Positions 44,993 to 54,206 of a stretch of 64,000 bases of DNA are shown piece after piece. The stretch covers positions 4,030,001 to 4,094,000 of the forward strand of contig NZ_CP121666.1 in assembly GCF_029714325.1 (NCBI RefSeq), written 5' to 3'. Source of the stretch: Bradyrhizobium sp. CB1717. GTDB lineage: Bacteria > Pseudomonadota > Alphaproteobacteria > Rhizobiales > Xanthobacteraceae. A program made the translations under genes and the position numbers. Numbering within the stretch: the first letter of the stretch is position 1; each line of letters opens with the position of its first letter. Under the pieces are notes generated by a model that saw nothing but the letters and a program-made list of their open reading frames with translations, did not search any database and was not told the DNA's origin.

Positions 44993-46360
44993 ATGACGGC
45001 ATCAGATGCGGGTACCGCACCCTGGACTGGCCGGCTGACCGGGAGCGGGCCCGGGGTCTCCGCTCTGGTCGCAACCGCCATCGTCGTTGCCGACATGATC
45101 GGGGTCGGCGTCTTCACCAGCCTCGGCTTCCAGGTCAAGGACATCCCGTCCGGCTTCTCGATCCTCCTGCTCTGGACCGTTGGCGGCATCGTCGCGCTGT
45201 GCGGCGTGTTCTCCTACAGCGAGCTGGGCGCGATGTTTCCGCGCTCGAGCGGCGAGTACAATTTCCTCGGCCGCGCCTATCATCCCGCCTTCGGTTTTCT
45301 CGCCGGCTGGGTCTCGGCGACGGTGGGCTTTGCAGCGCCCGTCGCGCTCGCCGCGATGGCCTTCGGCGAATACGCCAAGTCGGTCATTCCCGATCTGCCG
45401 CCGATCCCGCTCGCCCTCGGCGTGGTGTGGCTGGTCTCGATCGTGCAGCTGACCGGCGTCAGGCACTCCTCGACCTTCCAGCTGATCTCGACCATTTTGA
45501 AGGTCGTGCTGATCGTCGCCTTCCTGGTCGCCGGCTTCATCATCGGCGCGCCGCAGCCGATCGCCTTCACGCCGCAGCCGGGCGACCTCGCGCATATCGT
45601 CAGCGCGCCGTTCGCGATCGGACTCGTCTTCGTGATGTATTCGTTCTCGGGCTGGAATGCCGCGACCTACATCATCGGCGAGATGAACACGCCGCAACAA
45701 AGCCTGCCGCGTGCACTGCTCGTGGGAACGCTGATCGTGCTGGTGCTGTATGTCGCGCTGAACGCGGTGTTCCTCTATTCCACGCCCGTCGGCGCGCTCG
45801 CAGGCCAGCTCGACGTCGCCAGTGTCGCCGGCACCACCATCTTCGGCAGCCTCGGCGGCCGGATCGTCGGCGCCATGATCTGCGTCGGCCTGATCTCCTC
45901 GATCAGCGCGATGATGTGGATCGGCCCGCGCGTGATGATGACGATGGGGGAGGACATTCCTGCCTTGCGCGTCTTCTCGAAGCGATCGGTCAGCGGTGCG
46001 CCGGCCTATGCCATCCTGTTCCAGCTCGCGGTCGCGACCCTGCTGCTGTTCACGCGCAGCTTCGAGGCCGTGCTCGACTTCATCCAGTTCGCGCTGTTGT
46101 TCTGCTCGTTCTTCACGGTCGCCGGCGTCATCAAGCTGCGCATCACCGATCCTGATCTGCCCAGACCCTATCGCGCCTGGGGATACCCGTTCACGCCGCT
46201 CGTTTTCCTGCTCGTGACCGCGTTCATGATGTACTACCTCCTGACCGAGCGACCGGTGCAGTCGCTCTCGGGGATGCTCGTCATGGTCTCGGGCCTGTTG
46301 ATCTATGCTGTCTTCCGCAGGCGGCCGGTCGCCGCTGCCAATTCATCACACCGCGAATAG
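44993..46360 (+). CDS. APC-family amino acid permease
   Basis: A 455-residue inner-membrane transporter with about 12 helices. The first helix carries ADMIGVGVFTSLGF, the substrate-binding Gly motif of APC carriers, and helix 6 FVMYSFSGWNAATYIIGE. It resembles amino acid or polyamine exchangers. ATG at 44993 has AAGGA 4 bases upstream. The next gene starts 2 bases after the stop, so the two are translated together. Confidence 0.9.
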   Translation: MTASDAGTAPWTGRLTGSGPGVSALVATAIVVADMIGVGVFTSLGFQVKDIPSGFSILLLWTVGGIVALCGVFSYSELGAMFPRSSGEYNFLGRAYHPAFGFLAGWVSATVGFAAPVALAAMAFGEYAKSVIPDLPPIPLALGVVWLVSIVQLTGVRHSSTFQLISTILKVVLIVAFLVAGFIIGAPQPIAFTPQPGDLAHIVSAPFAIGLVFVMYSFSGWNAATYIIGEMNTPQQSLPRALLVGTLIVLVLYVALNAVFLYSTPVGALAGQLDVASVAGTTIFGSLGGRIVGAMICVGLISSISAMMWIGPRVMMTMGEDIPALRVFSKRSVSGAPAYAILFQLAVATLLLFTRSFEAVLDFIQFALLFCSFFTVAGVIKLRITDPDLPRPYRAWGYPFTPLVFLLVTAFMMYYLLTERPVQSLSGMLVMVSGLLIYAVFRRRPVAAANSSHRE

Positions 46361-46362
46361 AC

Positions 46363-47574
46363 ATGTTTCGATCCATGAGAATTGCGGCAGTCGCTCTTGC
46401 CCTCCTGGCTGCGGCCGTCTCGTCCGCATCTGCCGCCGACGTCACCTTTGACGATACCGCGCGCTTCCTTGCGGGTATGCAGCCTGCGGCGGACTCGCCG
46501 CTGGTGCCGCTGACCAGGGACCCCAACTGGCAGCATCACGCAAAATTCTTCGACAACGCCTTCGCCCAGCTCGAGCAGCGGCAAATATCGAAGATCCGCG
46601 CCTGGTCCGACGTCAATCTGGCCGCGCCGCGGCCGACCATGTTCTACATGTTCAGCGGCCCGGACTTCCTCTACGCCAATGCCTTCTATTCCAAGGCCAG
46701 CACCTACGTGCTCGGCGCGCTGGAGCCGGTTGGCGCCGTGCCCGATCTGACGAAGGTGCCGCGCGGTTCGGTCGGCGCCGCGCTCTACAATGTCGAGCGC
46801 TCGCTCGGCTCGATCCTGAGCTTCTCCTTCTTCATCACCAAGCAGATGAAGGTCGACCTGCACACCAACCAGGTCAACGGCACCCTGCCGATCCTCTATG
46901 TCTTCCTCGCCCGCTCCGGCAAGACCATCCGCAACGTCGAGATGGTCGCGCTCGACAACAAGGGCGGGATGCATGTGGGGAACGACAATCCGGGACCGAA
47001 CGCGACGCGCGGTGTCCGCATTACCTTCGCCGGCAGCGACGGCGAGGTGCGCACGCTGTATTATTTCTCGACCGACCTGTCGAATTCCGGCGCGCGCGCG
47101 ACCGGTTTCCTGAGGTTCTGCGAGACGCTCGGGCCCGGCAACAGTCTGCTCAAGAGCGCGTCCTATCTCATGCACTCCGGCAACTTCACGGTCGTCCGCG
47201 ACTGGCTGCTCGCCAACAGCGCCACCATCGTCCAGGACGATTCAGGCATTCCGCTTGCCAACTACAATGCACGGCAGTGGCGTTTCTTCCCGTTCGGCCG
47301 CTACCTCGGGCCGATCGATGAGTTCCCCGGACGCTACCAGGAGCGCTACGCCGAACTGTTCACGCGCGCCCAGCCGATCGACTTCGGCGTCGGCTATCGC
47401 TGGCGCATGCATGAATCCAATCTTCTGCTGGCGGTGAAAGTGCCGGGAAGCGAGAGCGCGCCGGCGGCTGAGACCGCTTCGTCCGCCGAGCCGCCACGAC
47501 CGCCGCGCCCGAAGCGACCGCGCCCGCCCGAGCCGATCCCGCCGCCGCCGGGACGCTTCTTCTGGTTCCGCTAG
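46363..47574 (+). CDS. Secreted protein of unknown family
   Basis: A 403-residue protein with a Sec signal peptide ending SSASAAD (about residue 25), a mixed globular body with HHAKFFDNAFAQLEQRQ and NVEMVALDNKGGMHVGNDN, and a Pro/Arg-rich C-terminal tail with PPRPPRPKRP. The final residues FFWFR are unusual. It is coupled to the amino acid permease gene. Its stop abuts the stop of the convergent small gene (TAG-CTA). Confidence 0.75.
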   Translation: MFRSMRIAAVALALLAAAVSSASAADVTFDDTARFLAGMQPAADSPLVPLTRDPNWQHHAKFFDNAFAQLEQRQISKIRAWSDVNLAAPRPTMFYMFSGPDFLYANAFYSKASTYVLGALEPVGAVPDLTKVPRGSVGAALYNVERSLGSILSFSFFITKQMKVDLHTNQVNGTLPILYVFLARSGKTIRNVEMVALDNKGGMHVGNDNPGPNATRGVRITFAGSDGEVRTLYYFSTDLSNSGARATGFLRFCETLGPGNSLLKSASYLMHSGNFTVVRDWLLANSATIVQDDSGIPLANYNARQWRFFPFGRYLGPIDEFPGRYQERYAELFTRAQPIDFGVGYRWRMHESNLLLAVKVPGSESAPAAETASSAEPPRPPRPKRPRPPEPIPPPPGRFFWFR

Positions 47575-47784
47575 CTACCAGTGCACGCTCTGGCTCGGCA
47601 CGACGAAGGCCGTCGTGCTGGGCGGCGTTGCAAGACTCGTCGCCAGATACCAGCCGGAGCCGGCCGCGAGCACCAGCAATGCGATGATGGCGAGCATATC
47701 GAGGGTTCTGGGATCGTGAGGCTTCCTGGGACCAGGGTTGGGCCCAGACCTGAGGTGAAAATGAGGGCTGATTTTCCAGCGCAT
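47575..47784 (-). CDS. Small single-pass membrane protein, unknown
   Basis: A 69-residue protein with a basic N-terminus (HFHLRSGPNPGPRKPHDPRT), one hydrophobic helix (MLAIIALLVLAAGSGWYLATS, quoted in part) and a polar tail. GGAGGAA lies 8 bases before the ATG, a strong site. The longer reading upstream is rejected. Its stop is directly adjacent to the stop of 46363. Its relatives are not known to me. Confidence 0.7.
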   Translation of the reverse strand: MRWKISPHFHLRSGPNPGPRKPHDPRTLDMLAIIALLVLAAGSGWYLATSLATPPSTTAFVVPSQSVHW

Positions 47785-47872
47785 TGTTGTTTCCTCCCGT
47801 GGGAGCATCACAACAACGCGAGGCGACGGTTCCGGTTCCGAGGTCAGCGATGCGCAAAGCGCTGCAGCAAGC

Positions 47873-48211
47873 TCAGGACGCATTGACGCCGCGCCAGCGG
47901 GCATACCGCCAGGGCAGATACCAGCGTGCGTTTTGCGGCGCGACGAGCGGCACATTGTCGATGCCCGACGTGCCGTACGGATTGCAGCGGAGCACGCGCG
48001 CGAGCGTCATCCAGCCGCCGGCCCAGAGCCCGAAGCGCTCGATCGCCTCATCGCCATAGACGGAGCAGGTCGGCAGGTGCCGGCAATTGTATCCGACCAG
48101 CGGCGAGAGCGTGTGGCGATAGAGCCAGATCAGCGCGCGGCCAAATCTTCGCGGAAGGCGAAGGACGCCTTCGACGGGAGTGGAACAATGCTCGCAGGTT
48201 GAATGCTTCAT
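47873..48211 (-). CDS. yidD: Membrane protein insertion efficiency factor YidD
   Basis: A 112-residue YidD. The family core YRHTLSPLVGYNCRHLPTCSVYGDEAIERFG is unmistakable (CRHLPTCS in residues about 43-50), and the end NPYGTSGIDNVP fits. YidD helps YidC insert membrane proteins. In many bacteria it sits with rnpA-yidC; here it is alone. The start is 48211; no strong ribosome site. Confidence 0.93.
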   Translation of the reverse strand: MKHSTCEHCSTPVEGVLRLPRRFGRALIWLYRHTLSPLVGYNCRHLPTCSVYGDEAIERFGLWAGGWMTLARVLRCNPYGTSGIDNVPLVAPQNARWYLPWRYARWRGVNAS

Positions 48212-48460
48212 GGGCGCGTTGCTGCGACGTTAAGCGAGGTGTTGCCCGGTTCCGGCGCAGGGAACTGTAAGGTGTTGTTTGCGCGCCATATTTTGCCTGC
48301 TTTCTGGGAGCAGTGCAGCAAGTATCTGTGGACGATCTGTATTCGCCCGGATACCATTTTTATGACGGCCGTGTGTAGAAAACATACGCCTGTATGATGG
48401 ACTCAGAGGGCGCTACCGGGGATTGTTTGGCGACCTTGGGGCTTTGGGGAAGGAACCAGA

Positions 48461-49360
48461 TTGAAACTTCTGAACTCCCTTGATCTTCGCGGCTGGTTGC
48501 TGGTGGGAACCGCCGTCTGTGGAGTCGCGCTGGCCGGCGCCGTCGCGACATTCGGGTCATCGGCCCGAGCGGGCAGCGCTCTCGAAGAGCGCAAGCTGCC
48601 GATGAAGTTCAGCTGGGTCGCTTGCGAACCGAATTGCCGCGGCTGGGTCAGCGCGGTCGGCATCATCACCGCTGATACCCCCAAGGAGTTCGAAGAGTTT
48701 TCTCGCGGACGCCAGCTCGGCGGCGCCACCGTGGTGCTCGATTCCAGCGGCGGTTCCGTCAACGACGCGATCACGCTCGGCCGGCGCTTCCGCAATCTCG
48801 GACTTTTGACCACGGTCGGAATCAGCCTTCAGAATCGCGGCGGGCAGTCGGCCCGTCCTTCGGTCGCGCCCGAGGCCTATTGCGAGTCCATGTGCGTGTT
48901 CCTGCTGCTGGCCGGCAAGAAGCGCTACGTGCCGGAAGCGGCGCATGTCCGGGTCCACCAGATCTGGATGGGCGACCGCGCCGACGATGCCAAGGCCGCG
49001 AGCTACAGCGCACAGGACCTGATGATCGTGGAACGCGACATCGGCCGCCTCGCCAAATACACCTTCGACATGGGCGGCGCCGGCGACCTGCTGTCGCTCG
49101 CGCTCAGCGTTCCCCCCTGGGAAGATCTGCACGAGCTCGATGCAGGCGAACTGAAGCTCACCAATCTGGTGACGACGGATCTCGTCGCCGACGTGCTGCC
49201 GCATGTGGACCTCACGGCGCCGGCGATGGCGGAGCTCGCGCCGAAGACGCAGGCGAGGTTCGGTGCGGAACCGGAGCAGCCGGCCAAGTCGACCAAGACG
49301 GCGGAAGCCGTGGTGCCCACGGGCAGCGCGGCGGCGCCGGCTACCGCGGCGCAGAAGTAA
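48461..49360 (+). CDS. ClpP-like exported protein (COG3904)
   Basis: A 299-residue protein with one N-terminal hydrophobic anchor (about 12-32) and a ClpP/crotonase-like fold: VVLDSSGGSVNDAITLGRRF, with Ser in YCESMCVFLLLAG placed where the catalytic serine lies, and RVHQIWMG. TTG at 48461 has AAGGA about 8 bases upstream. The tail is Ala/Thr-rich. It may be a periplasmic protease or an inactive relative. Confidence 0.8.
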   Translation: MKLLNSLDLRGWLLVGTAVCGVALAGAVATFGSSARAGSALEERKLPMKFSWVACEPNCRGWVSAVGIITADTPKEFEEFSRGRQLGGATVVLDSSGGSVNDAITLGRRFRNLGLLTTVGISLQNRGGQSARPSVAPEAYCESMCVFLLLAGKKRYVPEAAHVRVHQIWMGDRADDAKAASYSAQDLMIVERDIGRLAKYTFDMGGAGDLLSLALSVPPWEDLHELDAGELKLTNLVTTDLVADVLPHVDLTAPAMAELAPKTQARFGAEPEQPAKSTKTAEAVVPTGSAAAPATAAQK

Positions 49361-49372
49361 GCTCCCCACACA

Positions 49373-49485
49373 GTCATTCCGGGGCGCGCGTCAGCGCGAA
49401 CTATGGTGCGCAATTGCGCACCTGAGAATCTCGCGCTGCAATCTCGGGATTCCGGGTTCGATGCTGCGCATCGCCCCGGAATGAC
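49373..49485. repeat. Palindromic repeat family E, copy 1
   Basis: GTCATTCCGGGGCG at the left and CGCCCCGGAATGAC at the right enclose an inner inverted repeat of about 80 bases. It lies between the convergent ClpP-like and Fe-S scaffold genes. A shorter copy is at 51342-51382. Confidence 0.7.
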
Positions 49486-49496
49486 GAACAAGGGTT

Positions 49497-49952
49497 TCAG
49501 CCCTGTGCCGCGGCCGGCTGCTTGGCCTTGGCCTCGATCTGACCGATCGCGTCGACCACCGCATCGAAGGTCAGCAGCGTCGAGGCGTGCCGTGCCTTGT
49601 AGTCACGGACAGGCTCAAGGAACTTGATCTCCTCCCATTTGCCTTGAGGAGGCGTGCCGTTCTCCTTGAGCATCTTGCGAACGGTTTCGCGTAACTCACG
49701 GAGTTCGCTCGCAGTCGAGCCGACCACGTGACTTGCCATGATGGATGAAGAGGCCTGTCCCAGCGCGCAGGCCTTCACGTCATGGGCGAAGTCGGTGACG
49801 GTGTCGCCATCCATCTTGAGGTCGACCTTCACGGTCGAGCCGCACAGCTTGGAGTGGGCGGTCGCGCTGGCATCGGGGGCCGACAGCCGCCCGAGGCGCG
49901 GAATATTCCCGGCCAGCTCGATGATCCGCTTGTTATAAATGTCGTTCAGCAT
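49497..49952 (-). CDS. Fe-S cluster scaffold, NifU/SufU-like
   Basis: A 151-residue protein with the NifU_N fold. Two of the three scaffold cysteines are present (SKLCGSTV, KACALGQASSS); the third position reads RHASTLL, as in rhizobial paralogues, so a partner may provide the missing ligand. The C-terminal 40 residues are helical. It lies divergent from folE, with about 250 bases between the starts. Confidence 0.87.
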   Translation of the reverse strand: MLNDIYNKRIIELAGNIPRLGRLSAPDASATAHSKLCGSTVKVDLKMDGDTVTDFAHDVKACALGQASSSIMASHVVGSTASELRELRETVRKMLKENGTPPQGKWEEIKFLEPVRDYKARHASTLLTFDAVVDAIGQIEAKAKQPAAAQG

Positions 49953-50204
49953 GTGATGGAGTCCAACACGTCCACACCCACTTCCGGGCCGGATCGGCCT
50001 TGGCGGGCGCCGTCCACGGTCCTATATAGGGTCGGAACTGGTGGAAAAACAGTCCAGCGGTGCGGCGGCGGTGATCCCGATCTGCGCTATTGACGTTGTG
50101 ACCGAAGGGCCTTTTCGCCAAAACTGTTCTCTTCAGGCGTCCGGCGGCTTGCCGCCCCGTCTGCCGGTGACACTCCGGCCACAAGGCCGTCGAACGGAGT
50201 AGAC

Positions 50205-50885
50205 ATGGACGCTACAATCAAGCCGATCCGCCCCAATAAGCAGCTCGAGAGCCGCCCGGCCGAGCTCGATCCTGCCGAATTCCTCGCGGCCGCCGTCCGC
50301 GCCGACCAGCCTCGCCCCGCGCGCGCCGAAGCCGAACAGGCGGTGAAGACGCTGCTCGCCTATATCGGCGAGAACACCCAGCGCGAGGGCCTCCTGGACA
50401 CGCCGCGTCGCGTGGTCGAGGCCTTCGACGAACTCTATCAGGGCTATCACCAATGCCCGGCCGAGGTGCTCGACCGCACCTTCGGCGAGACCGCCGGCTA
50501 TGATGATTTCGTGCTGGTGCGCGACATCGAGTTCACCTCGCAGTGCGAGCATCACATGATGCCGTTCTACGGCAAGGCGCACATCGCCTACACCCCGGTG
50601 GAACGCGTCGTCGGCCTGTCCAAGCTTGCCCGCCTGACCGACATTTTCGCCCGGCGGCTTCAGACCCAGGAACATCTGACGGCGCAGATCGCAGCCGCGA
50701 TCGACGAGATCCTCAAGCCGCGCGGCGTTGCCGTGCTGATCGAGGCGGAGCATACCTGCATGTCGGTGCGCGGCGTCGCCAAGCACGGCGCCTCCACCTT
50801 CACCAGCCGCTACACCGGCATGTTCCGCGACAATCCGGCGGAGCAGGCCCGTTTCCTGTCCATGGTGCGAGGCCTGCAGCGCTGA
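50205..50885 (+). CDS. folE: GTP cyclohydrolase I
   Basis: A 226-residue enzyme. Zinc ligands Cys114, His117 and Cys185 are in CEHHMMPF and EHTCMSVRG; the active His is in the same loop. It turns GTP into dihydroneopterin triphosphate for folate synthesis. The first 40 residues are an extension without a signal. It starts an operon with hisI, 27 bases apart. Confidence 0.96.
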   Translation: MDATIKPIRPNKQLESRPAELDPAEFLAAAVRADQPRPARAEAEQAVKTLLAYIGENTQREGLLDTPRRVVEAFDELYQGYHQCPAEVLDRTFGETAGYDDFVLVRDIEFTSQCEHHMMPFYGKAHIAYTPVERVVGLSKLARLTDIFARRLQTQEHLTAQIAAAIDEILKPRGVAVLIEAEHTCMSVRGVAKHGASTFTSRYTGMFRDNPAEQARFLSMVRGLQR

Positions 50886-50912
50886 CCTCGCAAATCAACT
50901 CGCGAGGGTCCC

Positions 50913-51335
50913 GTGTCCGCTCACTCCCATGAGATCGAGGAAGGTCTTTCCTTCCAGCCGCGCTTCGACGCTGCCGGCCTCGTGACGGTCGTTGCTACCG
51001 ACGTCGCCACCGGCGACGTGCTCATGGTCGCGCACATGAACGACGAGGCGCTGCGCAAGACCATCGCGACCGGTGAAGCCTGGTACTTCAGCCGCTCGCG
51101 CAATGCCTTGTGGCGAAAAGGTGAGACGTCAGGTCAGACCCAGCGCGTGGTCGAGATGCGCACCGATTGCGACCAGGACGCGGTCTGGATCCGTGTCGAG
51201 CAGATCGGTGCAGCCTGCCACACCGGCCGCCGGTCGTGCTTCTACCGCAAGGTCGAGGCCGAGGGCGGGGGAGCCAGGCTGGTGTTCACCGACGCGGACA
51301 GGCTGTTCGATCCGGATGCTGTTTATAAGAAGTAA
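50913..51335 (+). CDS. hisI: Phosphoribosyl-AMP cyclohydrolase
   Basis: A 140-residue HisI. Metal and active motifs: [30 protein letters not shown] and [27 protein letters not shown] (parts), giving three zinc cysteines. It opens the purine ring in histidine synthesis. The stand-alone form (no HisE fusion) is usual in this class. It follows folE closely. Confidence 0.96.
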   Translation: MSAHSHEIEEGLSFQPRFDAAGLVTVVATDVATGDVLMVAHMNDEALRKTIATGEAWYFSRSRNALWRKGETSGQTQRVVEMRTDCDQDAVWIRVEQIGAACHTGRRSCFYRKVEAEGGGARLVFTDADRLFDPDAVYKK

Positions 51336-51341
51336 GAGCCC

Positions 51342-51382
51342 GTCATTCCGTGCCTCGCACCTGCGGTGCGCCCCGGAATGAC
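51342..51382. repeat. Palindromic repeat family E, copy 2 (short)
   Basis: GTCATTCC...GGAATGAC with inner GTGC/GCAC pairs form a 41-base hairpin 7 bases after the hisI stop. It may end the folE-hisI transcript although no T run follows. Confidence 0.65.
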
Positions 51383-51498
51383 TCGGGGCGGGCGGCGAGC
51401 CGAATTAACCCCGCATTAACCATACCTGTCCCACGGTGAGACGACAGGGCGCCGAATTGCCGGCGTCGCTCAACGCCGCGCGGGGCGGGCACTCCATC

Positions 51499-52518
51499 AT
51501 GTCGGTCGACAATTCCAGTGCCTCGCAGACGGCGGTTCTCGATCCGTCGCGGGCGCGCGTCGCCGGCGCGATCAAGCAGGCCTCGAACGTCTCCGGCGTC
51601 AGCTTCCAGTACATGCTGACCACCGCCAAGATGGAATCGGATTTCGATCCCACGGCGGGCGCCACCACCTCGTCCGCGCACGGGCTCTACCAGTTCATCG
51701 ACCAGACCTGGCTCGGCACCGTGAAAGAGGCGGGGAGCCAGCTCGGCTACGGCAACTATGCTGACGCCATCACCAGGACGTCGTCCGGCACCTATACCGT
51801 TGACGACCCCTTCATGAAGCGGTCGATCATGAAGCTGCGCGACGATCCGGAGGCTGCATCCAGCATGGCCGCTGCGCTGACGCAGTCGAACAGCTTCAAG
51901 CTCACCGGCCTGCTTGGGCGCAGGCCGAGCGACAGCGAGCTCTACATGGCGCACTTCATGGGCGTCGGCGGGGCTGCAAAACTCATCGCCAATGCCGAGG
52001 ACAATCCGCAAGCCGTCGGCGCGCGGCTGTTTCCCAACGCGGCATCCGCCAATCGCTCGATCTTCTATGCCAAGGACGGCCGCGCCCGCAGTGTCTCCGA
52101 GGTCTATTCGGTGCTCGATGCGCGCTATGCCAGCGCGGCCAATTCGAAATTGACGCGCAGTGCAATGGCGATGTATGGCGGCACGCCCTCGACCACTGAG
52201 GTTGCCAGCGCCAATGGCGTGCAGCCTACAGTGCCTGTGGTCGATAACGCGGCCTATCTCCAGACCTTCCCGAACACGCGCGCCGTGACGCCTGTCAGCG
52301 CGACGTCGTCAACGACGGTCGCCGACAATGCGCCGTCGACGCCAGTGTTTCGCTCGATCTATCAGCCCGGCGATGTCACGCAACCGGTCTCGGCGACGGT
52401 GCAGAAATTGTGGGGCAACAACGCCTCGCTCACCTCGGTCGCCTCGGCGACGCCGGACGTACGTCCGCCGCAGCCGCTCGATCTCTTCAGCGATCGCAGC
52501 GGCACGTTCAGCAGCTAA
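51499..52518 (+). CDS. Lytic transglycosylase-like protein
   Basis: A 339-residue protein with an SLT-type lysozyme domain in residues about 20-180. The catalytic Glu46 is in TTAKMESDFDP, followed by SSAHGLYQF as in the family. No signal peptide is seen, so export could use a flagellar or other route, as for FlgJ-like enzymes. The C-terminal 150 residues are Ser/Thr/Pro-rich. ATG 51499 is chosen; GTG 51436 is an alternative. It would cut peptidoglycan. Confidence 0.82.
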   Translation: MSVDNSSASQTAVLDPSRARVAGAIKQASNVSGVSFQYMLTTAKMESDFDPTAGATTSSAHGLYQFIDQTWLGTVKEAGSQLGYGNYADAITRTSSGTYTVDDPFMKRSIMKLRDDPEAASSMAAALTQSNSFKLTGLLGRRPSDSELYMAHFMGVGGAAKLIANAEDNPQAVGARLFPNAASANRSIFYAKDGRARSVSEVYSVLDARYASAANSKLTRSAMAMYGGTPSTTEVASANGVQPTVPVVDNAAYLQTFPNTRAVTPVSATSSTTVADNAPSTPVFRSIYQPGDVTQPVSATVQKLWGNNASLTSVASATPDVRPPQPLDLFSDRSGTFSS

Positions 52519-52540
52519 CGCGCGCTCTCGTGTCCCGGAC

Positions 52541-52681
52541 GCGCCGCGGCGCGCAAGCGCTGCTGCGCAGAGCCGGGACCCAGCAACAAGGACTGCTCTC
52601 GAACCATCTGGGCCCCGGCTCAGCAGCGCACCACTTGCGTGCTGCGCCGCGTCCGGGGCACGCGAGCAGGGCGTCTCGGTT
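52541..52681. repeat. Palindromic repeat family C
   Basis: Left GTCCCGGACGCG, right CGCGTCCGGGGCAC, with inner arms GCTGCGCAGAGCCGGGACCCAG and CTGGGCCCCGGCTCAGCAGCGC (in parts). A larger inverted repeat of the type I recall from Bradyrhizobium intergenic DNA. It lies between the transglycosylase and DUF2336 genes. Confidence 0.65.
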
Positions 52682-52806
52682 CCCTTAACAAAACGTCAAT
52701 AAAACCAGCCAGTTATGGTGAACGCTTTGTTAAGCGTCGTGGTTTATTTTGTGTTGCAGGTGACGAGCCGTCACCATTTTCGTTTGTTGTGTAAGCCGGA
52801 AGCAGC

Positions 52807-53982
52807 ATGATTGTTCGGCAGTTTATCAATTGGATCAGGACCGCGCCCGCCGGGGAGCGGGCCGAGGCGACACGGGCGTTGGCCCGGGCCTGGCTGATCT
52901 CGGATCTTTCCACGGACGACCGCATCGCCGCCGAAGGCGCGCTTCTGATGCTGCTCGACGATCCCTCGCCGCTGGTGCGGCGGGCGATGGCCGAGGCGTT
53001 TGCGCGCAGCCCTGATGCGCCGGCGTCGATCGTGCGGGCACTGTCGGCGGACCAGCCGACCGTCGCGCTGCCCGTGCTCGAACATTCTCCGCTGCTGATC
53101 GATGCCGATCTCGTCGACATCGTCGCGACCGGCAATGACGAGGTGCAGTGCGCGGTCGCCCGCCGCATCGCGCTGCCGGTGTCGGTCTGCGCCGCCATCG
53201 CCGAAGTCGGCTGCGCAGCGTCGGCGCTCGAGCTGATCGAAAATCCGCATGCCGAGCTCGCGCCGTTCTCCTGGAATCGCATCGTCGAACGCCACGGCCA
53301 TCTCGCCGCGATCCGCGAGGCGATGCTGGTGCTGGACGATCTGCCGGCCGCAACGCGCGCCGCGCTGGTGGCAAAGCTCTCGGAGACGCTGGCCCAGTTC
53401 GTCGTGGCACGGAACTGGCTGAGCGCCGACCGCGCCGAGCGCGTGACGATCGAGGCGCGCGACCGCTCCACCATCAACATCGCGGCACGCTCGCGCGGCG
53501 ACGACATGCAGGGCCTGGTGCATCATTTGCGCGTCACCGGCCAACTGACCGCCGGTCTCATTCTGCGCGCGCTGCTGTCGAGCAATCTCGACCTGTTCGA
53601 TGCGGCGCTGGCCGAGCTCGCCGACATGCCGCTGGCGCGCGTCACCGCGCTGCTGCACGACCGCGGCGGCAACAGCCTGCACGCACTGCTGCGCCGCGCC
53701 GGCCTTCCCGAGGCGACGTTTGCGGCGTTCCAGGTGGCACTCGATGCCTGCCACGAGCAGGGTTTTGTCGACAGCGACGACGGCGCGGCGCGGCTGCGCC
53801 GTCGCATGGTCGAGCGCGTGCTCACCCATTGCGAGACCGACCGCGGCGTCACCGAGCCGCTGATGGTCCTGCTCCGCCGCTTCGCCACCGAGTCGGCGCG
53901 CGAAGAGGCAAGGTTGTTCTGCGACGAGATCGTTGCGGATGATGCGATCGATCCGGTTTACGACGATCTGATCGCGGCCTAG
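52807..53982 (+). CDS. DUF2336 domain protein
   Basis: A 391-residue helical protein of the DUF2336 family, common in Rhizobiales and made of HEAT-like alpha repeats. The pattern ADQPTVALPVLEHSPLLIDADLV and NEVQCAVARRIALP is typical. The family is linked to signalling in several alphaproteobacteria; no function is set. It starts 288 bases after the transglycosylase gene. Hpt and REC genes follow on the other strand. Confidence 0.85.
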   Translation: MIVRQFINWIRTAPAGERAEATRALARAWLISDLSTDDRIAAEGALLMLLDDPSPLVRRAMAEAFARSPDAPASIVRALSADQPTVALPVLEHSPLLIDADLVDIVATGNDEVQCAVARRIALPVSVCAAIAEVGCAASALELIENPHAELAPFSWNRIVERHGHLAAIREAMLVLDDLPAATRAALVAKLSETLAQFVVARNWLSADRAERVTIEARDRSTINIAARSRGDDMQGLVHHLRVTGQLTAGLILRALLSSNLDLFDAALAELADMPLARVTALLHDRGGNSLHALLRRAGLPEATFAAFQVALDACHEQGFVDSDDGAARLRRRMVERVLTHCETDRGVTEPLMVLLRRFATESAREEARLFCDEIVADDAIDPVYDDLIAA

Positions 53983-53991
53983 CGAGATGCC

Positions 53992-54080
53992 GTAGGGCGG
54001 GCAAAGGCGCAAAGCGCCGTGCCCACCATCCATCAACGATAGCAACAGATGGTGGGCACGCTCCGCTTTGCCCACCCTAC
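53992..54080. repeat. Palindromic repeat family D
   Basis: GTAGGGCGGGCAAAG and CTTTGCCCACCCTAC with GTGCCCACCAT/ATGGTGGGCAC form a stable hairpin. It stands next to a family A copy, only 29 bases away. Confidence 0.7.
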
Positions 54081-54108
54081 GATACTTATCGTACGGCTAG
54101 AGCACTTC

Positions 54109-54186
54109 GTCATTGCGAGCGCAGCGAAGCAATCCAGAATCCCGCCGCGGGAACAGTCTGGATTGTTTCGCTGCGCTCGCGATGAC
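54109..54186. repeat. Hairpin repeat family A, copy 4
   Basis: Same arms as at 18100, with a few differences in the right arm (TTGTTTCGC, TCGCGATGAC). It ends 21 bases before the Hpt gene stop and is transcribed with it if no other terminator exists. Confidence 0.8.
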
Positions 54187-54206
54187 GAGAGGAGAGAGCT
54201 CGGCCC

